A DNA stretch of 31,347 nucleotides from the IMG/VR virus record IMGVR_UViG_3300028388_002415, positions 1 to 31,347 of that record; one strand, 5' to 3'. Under the pieces are notes generated by a model, which was not told the origin of the DNA, did no database searches, and saw only the letters and a list, made by a program, of their open reading frames with translations. This stretch comes from a virus. Every line of letters starts with the position of its first letter. The first letter of the stretch is position 1. The translations under genes and the position numbers were made by a program. This document shows positions 1 to 9,868 of this stretch, one piece after another.

Positions 1-571
1 AAATACTAGGTGCAGTAAAATACCACCATTCTAACCATCCTGTAATAGTACTATCTCCAATTACCTCTCCTACAGAAGGAGTTCTAAGTATAGGTCTATT
101 GGAATCAAAATTAACAACTCCTATCCCTGGTTCATTAGTAATATTTAGAGAGTCAATATTATAATTAAGTACACAATCTTGTACTTTTCTAACTACTCCG
201 CTAGTTACATAGAGTTGTCTGTTTTCTATATTTGGAGAAGTTAATTGACCTGTACCAAAAGCAGGACTAAAATTATGATTAATAGGGTCTAATTCTAATG
301 TTAAAGGAGAATTTCCTTCTTTATACTTAATTTCAAAAAGATGGCAATCTACGTCCATCCAGTAATGACTTCCGTCAGTTTTAATAGAATCTACTGTATA
401 TACAAAACCATTACCGTTCTTCCTATTATCAACATTACTATAAAATCCTACGACTCTATAGGTAGCAAATGAAGGGGGTTCTGTAACAATAGCATTAAAC
501 TCACCAGCGAATTGACTATATGAATAGGTTAATGTAAATAGGAAAAATAAAAATAATAAAAAGATTCTCAT
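1..571 (-). CDS. Secreted-looking phage protein, partial (3' end off the window)
   Basis: A minus-strand frame stays open from ATG at 571 to the left edge, giving about 190 residues with no stop. It begins with a very hydrophobic segment (MRIFLLFLFFLFTLTYSYSQ) that reads as a Sec signal peptide, with a possible cleavage site near residue 20. The rest is beta-rich and polar, with W, N and T residues and no cysteine pattern I recognise. The start follows the stop of the fibre-like gene at 573 directly (TGATATG), so both are in the late operon. A signal peptide in a virion operon is odd. It could be an exported receptor- or surface-related protein, or a virion protein whose N-terminus is hydrophobic for another reason. 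The function is unknown. Confidence 0.7.
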   Translation of the reverse strand, partial: MRIFLLFLFFLFTLTYSYSQFAGEFNAIVTEPPSFATYRVVGFYSNVDNRKNGNGFVYTVDSIKTDGSHYWMDVDCHLFEIKYKEGNSPLTLELDPINHNFSPAFGTGQLTSPNIENRQLYVTSGVVRKVQDCVLNYNIDSLNITNEPGIGVVNFDSNRPILRTPSVGEVIGDSTITGWLEWWYFTAPSI

Positions 572-572
572 A

Positions 573-1424
573 TCAACCAAAGTTTAATTGTAATAGAAGT
601 CGTGTTTTACTACCAAAAGTCTGATTACCGTTAAACTTAAAAGTTATTCTTCCTCCACCAAAAGTAAATGTAGGAACTATTGGCTGAGCTTGTAAAGAAT
701 CATCTGTTATTTGAGATAACCCTAAACTAGTTGGACCAATATCCATAACTCTATATTCAGGAATAAATAGATCATGCTCATTGATTCCCTCTGTTACAGG
801 ATTCCAATTATTTGTAGTATTTGACTGATCATCAATTACTAAATCAAAACTGGTATTTTCTACAGGCTCTATAATAATAGAAACAGTAGCAACATCTTGA
901 ACAGAGGATATTGTCAACGTACCTAAAGTAGAATTATTAGTTACATATGTAACCGATCCAGCTTTAGCCTGAATTCTAGCATTACCGTCTTGATAGAAAG
1001 GATATGACCCACCACCTGTTTGCCAAATTGTAGTACCTAATTCGGTATTAATAGCTGTAACTATTTCAAGATCGGTTTGATCTGCAGTTGCACCAGCTTC
1101 AATTCCATCTAACTTAGCAAATAGGGCAGCGGTCATTAACCCTTTTACAAGAGCAGTAGCATCAGGTATTATGGCATCTGATCCAGCACTATTTTCAATA
1201 GTACCGTCATTATAAGTAAGATTAACAGTACTTAAGTCTTGATCGTCTAAAGCATGTTGAATAATTGAAAAAAGGTCTACCGACCTCTTTCCAAATCTCT
1301 TACCCCCTTTTATCTTATTAACTCCATCATCAAATGCATGAAGTAGAAGATAACGGTACTCCTCAAATTCCTGGTTGGTCTGAGGCAGATAGTTATCCGC
1401 CTCAGACATATTTTTGCCAGTCAT
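573..1424 (-). CDS. Tail-fibre-like or appendage protein
   Basis: 283 aa. The middle holds a stretch common in phage tail fibres and appendages (around residues 96-135: FAKLDGIEAGATADQTDLE, then a TAINTELG segment). In such proteins this usually marks a trimeric fibre shaft or neck. The C-terminal half is Gly-, Thr- and beta-rich and ends in an aromatic/Gly pattern (TFTFGGGRITFKFNG). The N-terminal part (residues 1-60) is charged and probably attaches it to the particle. A second ATG five codons in (MSEADNY) could be the true start. It lies 9 nt downstream of the 462-aa structural gene and just upstream of the signal-peptide gene. The fibre role is inferred from the repeat-like segment only. 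Confidence 0.6.
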   Translation of the reverse strand: MTGKNMSEADNYLPQTNQEFEEYRYLLLHAFDDGVNKIKGGKRFGKRSVDLFSIIQHALDDQDLSTVNLTYNDGTIENSAGSDAIIPDATALVKGLMTAALFAKLDGIEAGATADQTDLEIVTAINTELGTTIWQTGGGSYPFYQDGNARIQAKAGSVTYVTNNSTLGTLTISSVQDVATVSIIIEPVENTSFDLVIDDQSNTTNNWNPVTEGINEHDLFIPEYRVMDIGPTSLGLSQITDDSLQAQPIVPTFTFGGGRITFKFNGNQTFGSKTRLLLQLNFG

Positions 1425-1433
1425 AATTATCTA

Positions 1434-2822
1434 TTAAACTAAAGCCGAAGCTCCAACATAGTCGTCAGTAGCAGCCGATTCAATCCAAGGCTGAACAATA
1501 GCGTTCAAATCGGTTAGAAGCGTACCATCAGAACCTTGAGTCGTAAGACCATCAGCAACTGTAGCAGCAGCCGTTCCAACACCATCAAAGTCTAGGTCAG
1601 CGGCATTATCTTCACGAGGCGTAAGGATATAAATATTAACAGGATATTCGTCAGCAATGTCTTGCTTAACTACCTGAATAACATTAATATTATAATCCTG
1701 ATTAGCATCGATCAGTTGTGGCCAGCGAAGTTGATATTCGTTATGTCCAACAAGGTCTTCACCGTAAGTGCCAAATGCTCGCTTATCATAGCGAAGTTGC
1801 AGAAGGGAACCTTTACCTTGATCAACAGTGCGATCAGAAGCAACAGTGGTCGTAGAGTTATTCACAAATCCTTCCGAAGGCTGAACTCGAACACGAACTT
1901 TATTAGAAGTAAATCCACTGTAAGCAACAGCACGTTCATGTTCCATACCAATTACAAGCATACCATCAATAGCAGCCGTACCTTCACCACCAGCATCAAC
2001 TACTTCTACAGTAGAAGCTGCGGTAATTGCAGTATTAGTAATTGCTTCGTTAAGCGTTTGCAGTAATTCCTTAGTTACCGTAATTGAAGAGGTAACACCA
2101 CCTTTTTCCTGAACATCGACAGTATCTCCAACTTCCAAAGCACCGATAGCCGTACCTGTACCACCACTTACATCAATAGCAAGAGCTACAAATGGCTTGC
2201 GACCATGCGTGGGGTAGTTAGTACCAAAAGATACATAACGTGAGCTAAGGTTTAATTGATAAGTAAGTAGATGAAATACATAATCTACTTTATCGGCAAT
2301 ACCAGTGAAAGTGGCACCAGAAGGCGTAGTTACACGTTCTACGATAATATCTTCTGCATTACGATAAAGCTTATCATTAACCTCACTTTCAATTACCATA
2401 TCAATACCATAAATGGTATCAGCGGCAATATCGGTAGCGCCTTTTTGAAAGAATACAGCAGAATTAGTGCCAATTACTGTAGCATTAGCACGAAGAAGTT
2501 TAACTTCTCCTTTCTTAATTTCTACAGATTCACGCCATGCTTGTTCAACAAGACCTTTAGCGCCAAGAATACCTTTAGTGTCAGCACTCTTAGAAGTACC
2601 TAATACAAACTTAGCAGAGCGTACAGTAGAAACCGTATCACCTGCTTGAAGAAATGCATTAGGGACTCTAGTAGAACTATCAATATCAGTAGATACTAAA
2701 CCTAGTTGATTTGCGGTAAGGTTAACCGCAGACCCCGTAGTTTCTAAAGAGCCTGTTTTTGCCATTGCGCCAGTTGGAGCAAAGAAAAACTCAGTAGCTC
2801 TTCTATTTCTAGTTTTTTTCAT
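1434..2822 (-). CDS. Abundant virion structural protein, family unassigned
   Basis: 462 aa. It starts with a basic tail (MKKTRNRRATEFFF), followed by Ala/Thr/Val/Gly-rich sequence typical of capsid or tail-tube proteins, and has no enzymatic motif. Residues about 215-290 (a GGTGTAIGALEVGDTVDVQ segment and beyond) resemble a small inserted beta domain. Codons are clearly richer in G/C-ending forms than in most neighbours, as in the probable capsid gene. That suggests high expression, so a major head, tail or auxiliary protein is likely. It lies 1 nt after the 224-aa connector candidate. Alternatives are a major tail protein or a head auxiliary protein; the sequence alone does not decide. Confidence 0.6.
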   Translation of the reverse strand: MKKTRNRRATEFFFAPTGAMAKTGSLETTGSAVNLTANQLGLVSTDIDSSTRVPNAFLQAGDTVSTVRSAKFVLGTSKSADTKGILGAKGLVEQAWRESVEIKKGEVKLLRANATVIGTNSAVFFQKGATDIAADTIYGIDMVIESEVNDKLYRNAEDIIVERVTTPSGATFTGIADKVDYVFHLLTYQLNLSSRYVSFGTNYPTHGRKPFVALAIDVSGGTGTAIGALEVGDTVDVQEKGGVTSSITVTKELLQTLNEAITNTAITAASTVEVVDAGGEGTAAIDGMLVIGMEHERAVAYSGFTSNKVRVRVQPSEGFVNNSTTTVASDRTVDQGKGSLLQLRYDKRAFGTYGEDLVGHNEYQLRWPQLIDANQDYNINVIQVVKQDIADEYPVNIYILTPREDNAADLDFDGVGTAAATVADGLTTQGSDGTLLTDLNAIVQPWIESAATDDYVGASALV

Positions 2823-2823
2823 T

Positions 2824-3498
2824 TTATGTTGTTACTTTTTGAATTTTATTTTCATTTAAAGCATATCTCTGATCACCATTAATTCTAAAGAATTCTTGTG
2901 CAGCCATGATTGGTAGCAAATAATGATACCTTTCACTTAAATTACACTCTACTTTATTCTTTAGTTGTGAACTTCCGATATTTGATATATCCTCATAAGT
3001 TCCTAAACAAACTTCATTAGGTTTACTTAAATAAGTAAGCACAAGTCTATTTAATTGATTAGAAGGATAGTTTCCTTTTATTTTAAGTTTACCATTAATC
3101 CTTGTAAGGATAAGTTGTTGAATTAATGGGTTAGAGTTATACTCTGAATTATTATTAACAGATGATTTAATAATATCCACATACATCTCTTGTCCACAAG
3201 TATCAGTAGCATCTACATCAATAACATAAGATAATTCAGGAAGAGTAAAAGAGTTAGAATCTCTAATTAAAGTTTTTTCTCTAATCAAAGATTCTAACAT
3301 CTCTATACGCTGTTGATTTACTTCAAAGCCTAATCTATATTGTTTTGGATTAGTACCGTTGTAGAAGATTTCAACAAAATCCTTTATAACAATATTAAGC
3401 AGTCTGTCTCTTTCGGGATCAGTAATATTATAAATATGCCCATTATTGAGCTTATCTATTTCATTATCTACTTCCCAATGGAGTTGCTCAATTATCAT
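2824..3498 (-). CDS. Putative head-tail connector or neck protein
   Basis: 224 aa, mostly helical at the N-terminus with a beta-rich centre. Its position between capsid-associated and tail-like genes, its size, and a C-terminal helical segment (residues about 195-215, FFRINGDQRYALNENK) fit a neck or connector ring protein. The start codon overlaps the stop of the 370-aa gene by one base (TAATG on the minus strand), which points to translational coupling. No family was identified with certainty. Confidence 0.5.
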   Translation of the reverse strand: MIIEQLHWEVDNEIDKLNNGHIYNITDPERDRLLNIVIKDFVEIFYNGTNPKQYRLGFEVNQQRIEMLESLIREKTLIRDSNSFTLPELSYVIDVDATDTCGQEMYVDIIKSSVNNNSEYNSNPLIQQLILTRINGKLKIKGNYPSNQLNRLVLTYLSKPNEVCLGTYEDISNIGSSQLKNKVECNLSERYHYLLPIMAAQEFFRINGDQRYALNENKIQKVTT

Positions 3499-4610
3499 TA
3501 TCCAAGTCTTACTTGCTTAGCTTCTAATTCAGAAACGAGCATATGATAGATATTATCATCTTCTGTTTCAGGAGTGAGCAATTCTTTCTCTTCTTTTAAT
3601 TTAGCTTTAAATTTATCCAGGTTATATCCTAGTTTGTATAAAGCTTCATTCTTATCTCGCTGTGATAGCCAGTAAAATGTATTATCAGAAAGAGTAAAGA
3701 CTCTGGAATTAATAGCTTGGCTGATCAGATAATCAATATAGAACTTTTCTGGTTGTTCTTTTAGTTGATTATATAGGTCAACAAAATCATTAATTCGTTC
3801 TCTATTGCCTTTATTGTTGATTCGCTTATCTGCCCATACATAATTAGAAAGTTCATCATGAATCGCATTTCGCGTCATTTCTCCTCTACCTAATTTAAGC
3901 AGAACTGCAAACTGATATTGCAAAAAGACATTAGATTCTAGTACCTCGTTAAGAAGAGAAACAGCTTTAGTTTTACTTCTTCTAATCTCTTTCTTCTTAT
4001 CCAAACTATCGTTCTCGTTACCAATATAAAAATGGTGGTGAGAAGGATTCACTTCACTTCTGCTATTGGCAATCTTTTGAGACATATATGCAGCAAAAAT
4101 TGCTAATCTGTCTTTAGGTCTTACCCAATAAAGCGGAGTGATGTTATTATAATCGAGATAATAGTTAAAGCTACTTAACGTAGTATGATTAGATTGTGCC
4201 AGTTTTCTACGATCAGATTGAACCTCTGCCATATTGAAAACTTTTGAAACCGGATCATACGTATTTTTAGGTACGTTATTAAGTATTTCAAGATATTCCT
4301 GAACACTTAATTCGTCCTTACTAATAACTTCTTCTGCTCGATCCTTCCATCTTGGAGTAAGATCATCAGCACTAGTATACGGATTGGTAATCGTTCCATC
4401 CATTCCAGATTTAACCATTTTAATACTATGGTCAATTTGAAAACCTAATGGAAATTGAGCCTCACTTGGCCTATTTGCTCCTCTAGGTCTGGAACGATTA
4501 CCAGCCGTAATAATTGCTCTATCCTTTTCTTGGGCGGAAGATTGTGGAACAGGAATAATAAAAATATTCTTTCCAATTATTTCTTCACCCGAAATCCCTT
4601 TGTTGCTCAT
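3498..4610 (-). CDS. Virion or capsid-associated protein of unknown role
   Basis: 370 aa, rich in charged residues, and mainly helical from residue 95 on. The N-terminal 90 residues are Pro/Gly/Ser/Arg-rich and probably extended (FIIPVPQSSAQEKDRAIITA, then RSRPRGANRPSEAQFPLG). The C-terminal 40 residues are highly charged and look like a coiled coil. It sits directly after the probable major capsid gene and is coupled to the next gene by a 1-base overlap. It may be a capsid-associated, cargo or ring protein. I see no catalytic motif. Confidence 0.5.
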   Translation of the reverse strand: MSNKGISGEEIIGKNIFIIPVPQSSAQEKDRAIITAGNRSRPRGANRPSEAQFPLGFQIDHSIKMVKSGMDGTITNPYTSADDLTPRWKDRAEEVISKDELSVQEYLEILNNVPKNTYDPVSKVFNMAEVQSDRRKLAQSNHTTLSSFNYYLDYNNITPLYWVRPKDRLAIFAAYMSQKIANSRSEVNPSHHHFYIGNENDSLDKKKEIRRSKTKAVSLLNEVLESNVFLQYQFAVLLKLGRGEMTRNAIHDELSNYVWADKRINNKGNRERINDFVDLYNQLKEQPEKFYIDYLISQAINSRVFTLSDNTFYWLSQRDKNEALYKLGYNLDKFKAKLKEEKELLTPETEDDNIYHMLVSELEAKQVRLG

Positions 4611-4635
4611 TAAAGGTCTATTTATTTATATTTGA

Positions 4636-6255
4636 TTAATTATCAGTATCAGTAACAATCCATTCGATACGACCGATACCACCAGTATCCCAGATACCAA
4701 GCGAACCAGACTTCTCGCGGTGAATAGATACTTTCTTATCCATATTAGCTACAACTGATCCATCAGAAGTAATACCATTCTTCTTCATTACATTAGCAAT
4801 AGAGAAGTAGTAATCACTCATTGACGAACGAGCCATAAAGATGTTAGACTTACTATCTACACCTTCAGCAGCATATTCCGTATCACCAAACTCCAAAATA
4901 TCAATCTGGAATGATTCTAGCGGCAGGTAAGAACCCGGTGCTTTCTGACGGAAGAGTTCTGAATCATCTTTACGAGGATCGTACATAATCCGTACATCCA
5001 GACCCAATGCGCCCTTAAAGCGGGTAAACATGAAGCCTGTTTCATATTCATGATCGTGAATACCAGTAGGATTATTATTGCCTCTAATAGCAAATCCAGG
5101 CTCTTGTACCGAAGCAATCGGAGCATAATCAGCAATCAGTTGGCTAATAAATAACATACCGCCAATACCCGTAGAAAGTACAATTTCACGATTGCTAAAT
5201 GCACGACGATTATGAACTACAGCAAGAAGCTTTTCTTGCAGCCATTCAAGCGTGAAATAACCATTATGGGGGAAGTACTGACCATCACGTACAAGCTGTC
5301 TCCAACCCGGAGCTACACGCTTAACGCGATTATTATCACGATCAAGTGAGGTTTCCCAGTTACCGAACTCCATCATCAGGTAGCAATCTTCTTCGACTGC
5401 TTCTAGTACCCGTTCTTCAGCAACACCCATAAAGAAGCCATAACGAGCCTCTTTATTATTCTTATCCTTAGCATTCCAGTAGTAAACATGACCACGAGAG
5501 AAAGCTTCACCAAAAGGCTGACCAGTTACATCAGTATAAGAAGCCGTATTCTTTTGCTTGGATTTAGCAGCTTGCAGTTCTCTACGAATGAACAAGTCAG
5601 TCATAGTAACTTCTGCACCTACTTGACCTACTTGGCTACGCAACGTAAGCGGAGCGGAGAAAGGACCAACTGAACGATACTTGTAGTTCTCTTCATTAGA
5701 GATAGAAGAACCGGCAATTCGTAGGGTACGACCCGGTGAGAAATACTTACCGTCAATGAACAAATCAGGATTACTACCCTGAATCTCGAAAGTAAGGAAA
5801 TACGGAGCAGATTCATCGCCTACTTCCGGTTCACCTACAATCTTAATAAGAGGAGCATTGTCATCCTCCGTTTTCATAATACCCGGTTCAGCATAGAAAT
5901 CGTAATCTACACCAACACGAAATTGCTTTCCGCCTTTACCTACTTGATCAGTAGAAGTAACAGAACCCCAACTAACAATACGAATACTCATACGAGCGTC
6001 GTCCATTGCTTGCCAAGTATATTCTGTCTTTGACAATGGAATTTCATATACACGGCCTTGGGCTTCCGTCATATAATTCCACCGTTTATTCGTCATACCC
6101 ATATTTTCGGTAGACGAGAATAAACGAGAAGTCATTACGCCAAAATGATGAGGATTGTCAGAGCGAAATAACTCCGCATGGGCTATACTATCGTAAAAGC
6201 CTCCACCAGCGTAATGCGCGTACTCGTTAACTTGAATAGCGCTTAATCTTTCCAT
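4636..6255 (-). CDS. Probable major capsid protein (HK97-fold candidate)
   Basis: 539 aa. The assignment rests on position (after terminase, portal and scaffold-like genes), size, lack of enzymatic motifs, and a composition typical of capsid proteins: mixed alpha/beta, many aromatic residues and Gly turns. It carries an N-terminal segment (residues 1-60, including HYAGGGFYDSIAHAELFRSD) that could be an N-arm. The codon choice is richer in G/C-ending codons than in the scaffold and portal genes, as expected for the most abundant virion protein. The alternative is that the 462-aa protein at 1434-2822 is the main shell protein and this one is another large structural component. I favour capsid because it directly follows the scaffold candidate. 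Confidence 0.7.
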   Translation of the reverse strand: MERLSAIQVNEYAHYAGGGFYDSIAHAELFRSDNPHHFGVMTSRLFSSTENMGMTNKRWNYMTEAQGRVYEIPLSKTEYTWQAMDDARMSIRIVSWGSVTSTDQVGKGGKQFRVGVDYDFYAEPGIMKTEDDNAPLIKIVGEPEVGDESAPYFLTFEIQGSNPDLFIDGKYFSPGRTLRIAGSSISNEENYKYRSVGPFSAPLTLRSQVGQVGAEVTMTDLFIRRELQAAKSKQKNTASYTDVTGQPFGEAFSRGHVYYWNAKDKNNKEARYGFFMGVAEERVLEAVEEDCYLMMEFGNWETSLDRDNNRVKRVAPGWRQLVRDGQYFPHNGYFTLEWLQEKLLAVVHNRRAFSNREIVLSTGIGGMLFISQLIADYAPIASVQEPGFAIRGNNNPTGIHDHEYETGFMFTRFKGALGLDVRIMYDPRKDDSELFRQKAPGSYLPLESFQIDILEFGDTEYAAEGVDSKSNIFMARSSMSDYYFSIANVMKKNGITSDGSVVANMDKKVSIHREKSGSLGIWDTGGIGRIEWIVTDTDN

Positions 6256-6270
6256 TCTTTATTTTTGTAT

Positions 6271-7344
6271 TTAAAGTTCTAATTCGCCAATAATTTTATC
6301 GACGTTTATTGCACGTTGATTTCGAGCTGCATCCTTAGTTACTTTAGGAGTTGACTCAAAATACTTATTAATATTCTTTTTAGCGGCTCGAACACCACCA
6401 TCTTTACCTTTTAATTTTAGGTAATCGTTAAGATTAAATCCTTTTTCAGAATCATAATGCTTAACAAACTCTGCTAATAGATGAAGATTTCTAGGATCAC
6501 GAGTAAGAGCTTCTAATTTAGATTTAAACTCACCTTTAGTGACAAAATCTTTAATTTCCCCTTTATATGCAGGTTTCCAGTTAAGACTATTAAGATTAGA
6601 AATAAATTCTCCTCCTAATCTTTTTTGTTCTTCTTCCCGCTTAAGCCGTGACTCGTTTAGTTTAGAAATCTTCTCTTGTGAAGATTCTTTTTCTACACTA
6701 TATGCTTTTTGAAAAGCTTTTACTTTATCTTCATCAGAAAGTGCATCAATCATATTTTCAGCAGCAGTCTGATCAAAATTTCCACTTTCCGCATATTTGC
6801 GAACAAGATATTTAGAAGCTACTTCAGGATCAGAAAGTTCTTCTTCTGTGTAAGAATTCTTGTATACAGAAGAAACTAATTCTACGATCTTATCTTCTTC
6901 AATTTTACCACCTTTCTGAATATAATCAATTAGTGGTTTAATCGGCTCTGGAAACTTATCTACATAATAGTTATGAACCTCTTTAAGAACTTCTCCTTCA
7001 TAAAGCTTATTACGTTCATCTAAAAGTGATAAAAACTCTTCTGGGGTTGTCGGCTCACCTTTTTCTTTTAGTAAAGCTTCAGGAAAATATTTTTGATCTT
7101 TGAAGTATTTATAAGCAGGTGTAAAAACAGAAGGATCAACTTCTATTTCTTCTTCCTCTTCAGATTCTTCAATAATCGGTTCAGCGTTATCTATACTAGT
7201 TTCCGCTTCTCGCTCGCTTCGCTCCCCTTCTTCTTCAATAATGGGGTCACTTTTCTTTTCTTCCTCGACATCCAATCTAGCGTTATCTGGCACTTCAATG
7301 CCCATATCTTCTAGATCGGGAAAGAAAAACTCGTCGTTATTCAT
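6271..7344 (-). CDS. Acidic scaffold-like protein
   Basis: 357 aa. The first 80 residues are extremely acidic and low in complexity (IEESEEEEEIEVDPSVF near residue 60). The remainder is helical and charged with coiled-coil character (around residues 215-250, KESSQEKISKLNESRLKREE). This profile, between portal and capsid genes, is typical of a capsid assembly scaffold, which organises the shell inside the prohead and is removed later. I see no protease motif. The acidic region contains a short direct duplication (PIIEE twice) around a segment GERSEREAET. On the plus strand this segment reads as TCGCTCGCTTCGCTC, the same repeat found in intergenic DNA elsewhere in the window. Confidence is moderate because scaffolds share no sequence signature. 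Confidence 0.65.
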   Translation of the reverse strand: MNNDEFFFPDLEDMGIEVPDNARLDVEEEKKSDPIIEEEGERSEREAETSIDNAEPIIEESEEEEEIEVDPSVFTPAYKYFKDQKYFPEALLKEKGEPTTPEEFLSLLDERNKLYEGEVLKEVHNYYVDKFPEPIKPLIDYIQKGGKIEEDKIVELVSSVYKNSYTEEELSDPEVASKYLVRKYAESGNFDQTAAENMIDALSDEDKVKAFQKAYSVEKESSQEKISKLNESRLKREEEQKRLGGEFISNLNSLNWKPAYKGEIKDFVTKGEFKSKLEALTRDPRNLHLLAEFVKHYDSEKGFNLNDYLKLKGKDGGVRAAKKNINKYFESTPKVTKDAARNQRAINVDKIIGELEL

Positions 7345-7364
7345 TGAATAGTTATTTTTAAATA

Positions 7365-9866
7365 TTAGTTGTTCTTACTATTTTGTACAGCTTGTTGTTT
7401 AATATCTAACTCTCTATCTTTTTGTGAGAGTTTTCTATCTTCTTGCTGAATCTTACGTACCGCTTCTAAAGCTTCAATTTGATCCGGTATTCCGTCTTGA
7501 TCTTTATTCTGATCATCCTGAAACGCATAAGAAGCAATAGTGGCTTTTTGTACATCATACTCACCTTTAATAGTAGCAAGTCTTTCTTTGCCAGCTTGCT
7601 CGCTTTCTTGCAGTGCTTTAGCTGCTTCAGATTGAGCCTGTTGCATGCGCATAAGTTGCTCTTCCTGCTCTTTGCCTTTTATGGTGATCATTTTATGTAT
7701 AGTCTCAGGATCATCTCCTTTAACTATAGCTTTAAAAATTAATGACATTAATTCAGCACCTTCTCCTCTATTTTGAGATAGTGGCTGAAGTCCATATTGT
7801 GTCATTAGCTCTTTATATTCTCTAACGTAATTATCATTAGCCATATAAAAGCCAAGATCATCATAATGAAGATACTCGGGAATTATCTTTAAAAGCTTTC
7901 TTTCGGAAGAACCTACAATATAATTAAGTGTAATCTCTTTTCTTTCAGGATTCTCTCTAAATTCTTTACGGAAGTAATTAACCAATTGATGTAGATATTC
8001 TTGAATACCTGCATTAATAAGATCAGAGACAGCAGCATAGTAATCATGTGCAAGTATATTACCTACTTGCATTGCCTGTTCATCCTGCTTAGCTGTTGAA
8101 TATGGATTGAATGTACCATCTGATTGAGGAGGTACTAACATTATCATTCCTAACTCTCTATCTAGAAGAGACAGATAGTTTTGCATATTAATAATCTCCG
8201 CAAATGCTGTTGTAGGAATAAACTCTGATGCGGGGCGAGATGTAGAAAGACCTTGTACACCAAGATTATCCGCTCCGTCATCTCCTAATGAATAACCAAA
8301 GACATCTTGAATATATTTATATACTAGAAGCTTATCAGTATTATCTCCCGAGCCATTTTTAAAAAGGGAATTACCGTTTTCATCATTAACTAACCAATCA
8401 GGTATTTTAGCATGATCAATTACCTGTTGATTCCCTTTATACTTAGAGAGTTCTCTATTTTGAAGTTTCTTTACATATATGATCTGCGCAAGAGTGGGGC
8501 AAGCGCGTTCAATTAAAGAAAAGTTTTTAGCATTCATGCTATTAAGAACCTTTCTTTTAATAGGAAAACTATACTCTTTATTTATATTAAACGATTGATA
8601 AGGAAGCTTTCTATATTTTATAATAATATCACTTTCATAACGCACTGCTTCATAAAATACAGGAATAGTTCTTTCTTCTAAATATGCTTCTTGTCCTGCC
8701 TCATCTACCCATTGCCATACCTTTATTTCTTTACCAAACTCATTATCTTTTTTAACTTTAGTTGCATCTTTAGGTACAATAAAATCAGTAACTATTTCAG
8801 ATATAAATTTATTATTCTCATTATAATAATTGAGAATTTTAATCTTATCGTATGCATTAAAGATTAAATGTGTACGCCATACAAATTCTTCGTGAGTAGT
8901 GTTACGTGTAGGTTCTGTAGAGTGGCCAATATCTTTATCTAAAGGACGTTGGTCTGCATTACGAAGGGCTTTATATGCTGTAAAATTATAATCAGGTTTA
9001 GCTTTAGCAGAAGTTATATCCCAGGATTCGTTAGGACGAGAATGAAAGTGATATGATGAATATTGACTTAGTTTTTCTAAATCTTCTTCATTACCATAAT
9101 TAAGTACTTCTCTATATGCATCGTGGATACTAACCGATTCCGTAGTAAAAAAGTAACTGAGTTTATCAATTTCAAGCTCATTAGGAGAGCCGATACCACG
9201 GGACTGAAGCGTATTGAAGACTTTCATCTTTGGCTTACCAGCTTCTTCTACAACACCTATATAAGCAGTATCAGATGTAAGAAGATGTATAATTAACGTC
9301 TTAATGTAAGAATCTATAGGTAATGTATTATATACATACTCGATTAGATCAGAATAAAATGATTCTATAGATGAATTGAAGTTTTCATAGGATTCCGGTT
9401 TCTTTTGTAGAATTGCATCTAACTGATCCTGTTTTCCTTGCTGAATAGCTTGATTAATCTCCTGCATCATTCTATCCACAAAATCAGTAACCTCGCTAAG
9501 ATATTCTTCCTGTTTAAACTCAGAAGAATCTTCTCCTACTGGTAATACAGATATATTTTTAGGAATAAGCCTAGCATTATTAATATGATGCTGTATTTTA
9601 GAAAATAGAGGATTATGTAGAAGATCAATATTATCAAGCATATTCTCAATAGGAATGCTAAACACACCTCCTGTAGGGTCTTTAACAAGCTTCATATAAT
9701 CTTCTAGTGCTTTTAGGTCATTATTAACTAAACCATAAAGACTTTTTAATTTCTCATAGTATTCGTCATTATTGCCTACTTGATTAAAAGGTACATAAAG
9801 ATCAAGTACATCTCTATACCATTCTTCATCCTTATTATCTTTAAAGAATAAATCTATATAATCCAT
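7365..9866 (-). CDS. Portal protein
   Basis: 833 aa. It forms the dodecameric ring at the capsid vertex through which DNA is packaged and to which the tail attaches. Support comes from length, position directly after the large terminase with a 2-nt gap, a helical and beta-mixed central region, and a long C-terminal helical, Gln/Glu-rich part (residues about 715-833: repeated QEEQLMRMQQAQSEAAKAL-type heptads) that fits the barrel seen in long portals. Near residues 784-795, DDQNKDQDGIPD looks like a calcium-binding loop (Asp-rich, EF-hand or thrombospondin-3 type), unusual in a portal. The length is close to that of portals of crAss-like phages. The assignment is by context and overall profile. 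Confidence 0.8.
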   Translation of the reverse strand: MDYIDLFFKDNKDEEWYRDVLDLYVPFNQVGNNDEYYEKLKSLYGLVNNDLKALEDYMKLVKDPTGGVFSIPIENMLDNIDLLHNPLFSKIQHHINNARLIPKNISVLPVGEDSSEFKQEEYLSEVTDFVDRMMQEINQAIQQGKQDQLDAILQKKPESYENFNSSIESFYSDLIEYVYNTLPIDSYIKTLIIHLLTSDTAYIGVVEEAGKPKMKVFNTLQSRGIGSPNELEIDKLSYFFTTESVSIHDAYREVLNYGNEEDLEKLSQYSSYHFHSRPNESWDITSAKAKPDYNFTAYKALRNADQRPLDKDIGHSTEPTRNTTHEEFVWRTHLIFNAYDKIKILNYYNENNKFISEIVTDFIVPKDATKVKKDNEFGKEIKVWQWVDEAGQEAYLEERTIPVFYEAVRYESDIIIKYRKLPYQSFNINKEYSFPIKRKVLNSMNAKNFSLIERACPTLAQIIYVKKLQNRELSKYKGNQQVIDHAKIPDWLVNDENGNSLFKNGSGDNTDKLLVYKYIQDVFGYSLGDDGADNLGVQGLSTSRPASEFIPTTAFAEIINMQNYLSLLDRELGMIMLVPPQSDGTFNPYSTAKQDEQAMQVGNILAHDYYAAVSDLINAGIQEYLHQLVNYFRKEFRENPERKEITLNYIVGSSERKLLKIIPEYLHYDDLGFYMANDNYVREYKELMTQYGLQPLSQNRGEGAELMSLIFKAIVKGDDPETIHKMITIKGKEQEEQLMRMQQAQSEAAKALQESEQAGKERLATIKGEYDVQKATIASYAFQDDQNKDQDGIPDQIEALEAVRKIQQEDRKLSQKDRELDIKQQAVQNSKNN

Positions 9867-9868
9867 TG

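Noticed and set aside
1662-2649. Plus-strand open frames opposite the 462-aa gene
   Set aside because: Shadows of a strong minus-strand structural gene; compositions are unlike proteins.
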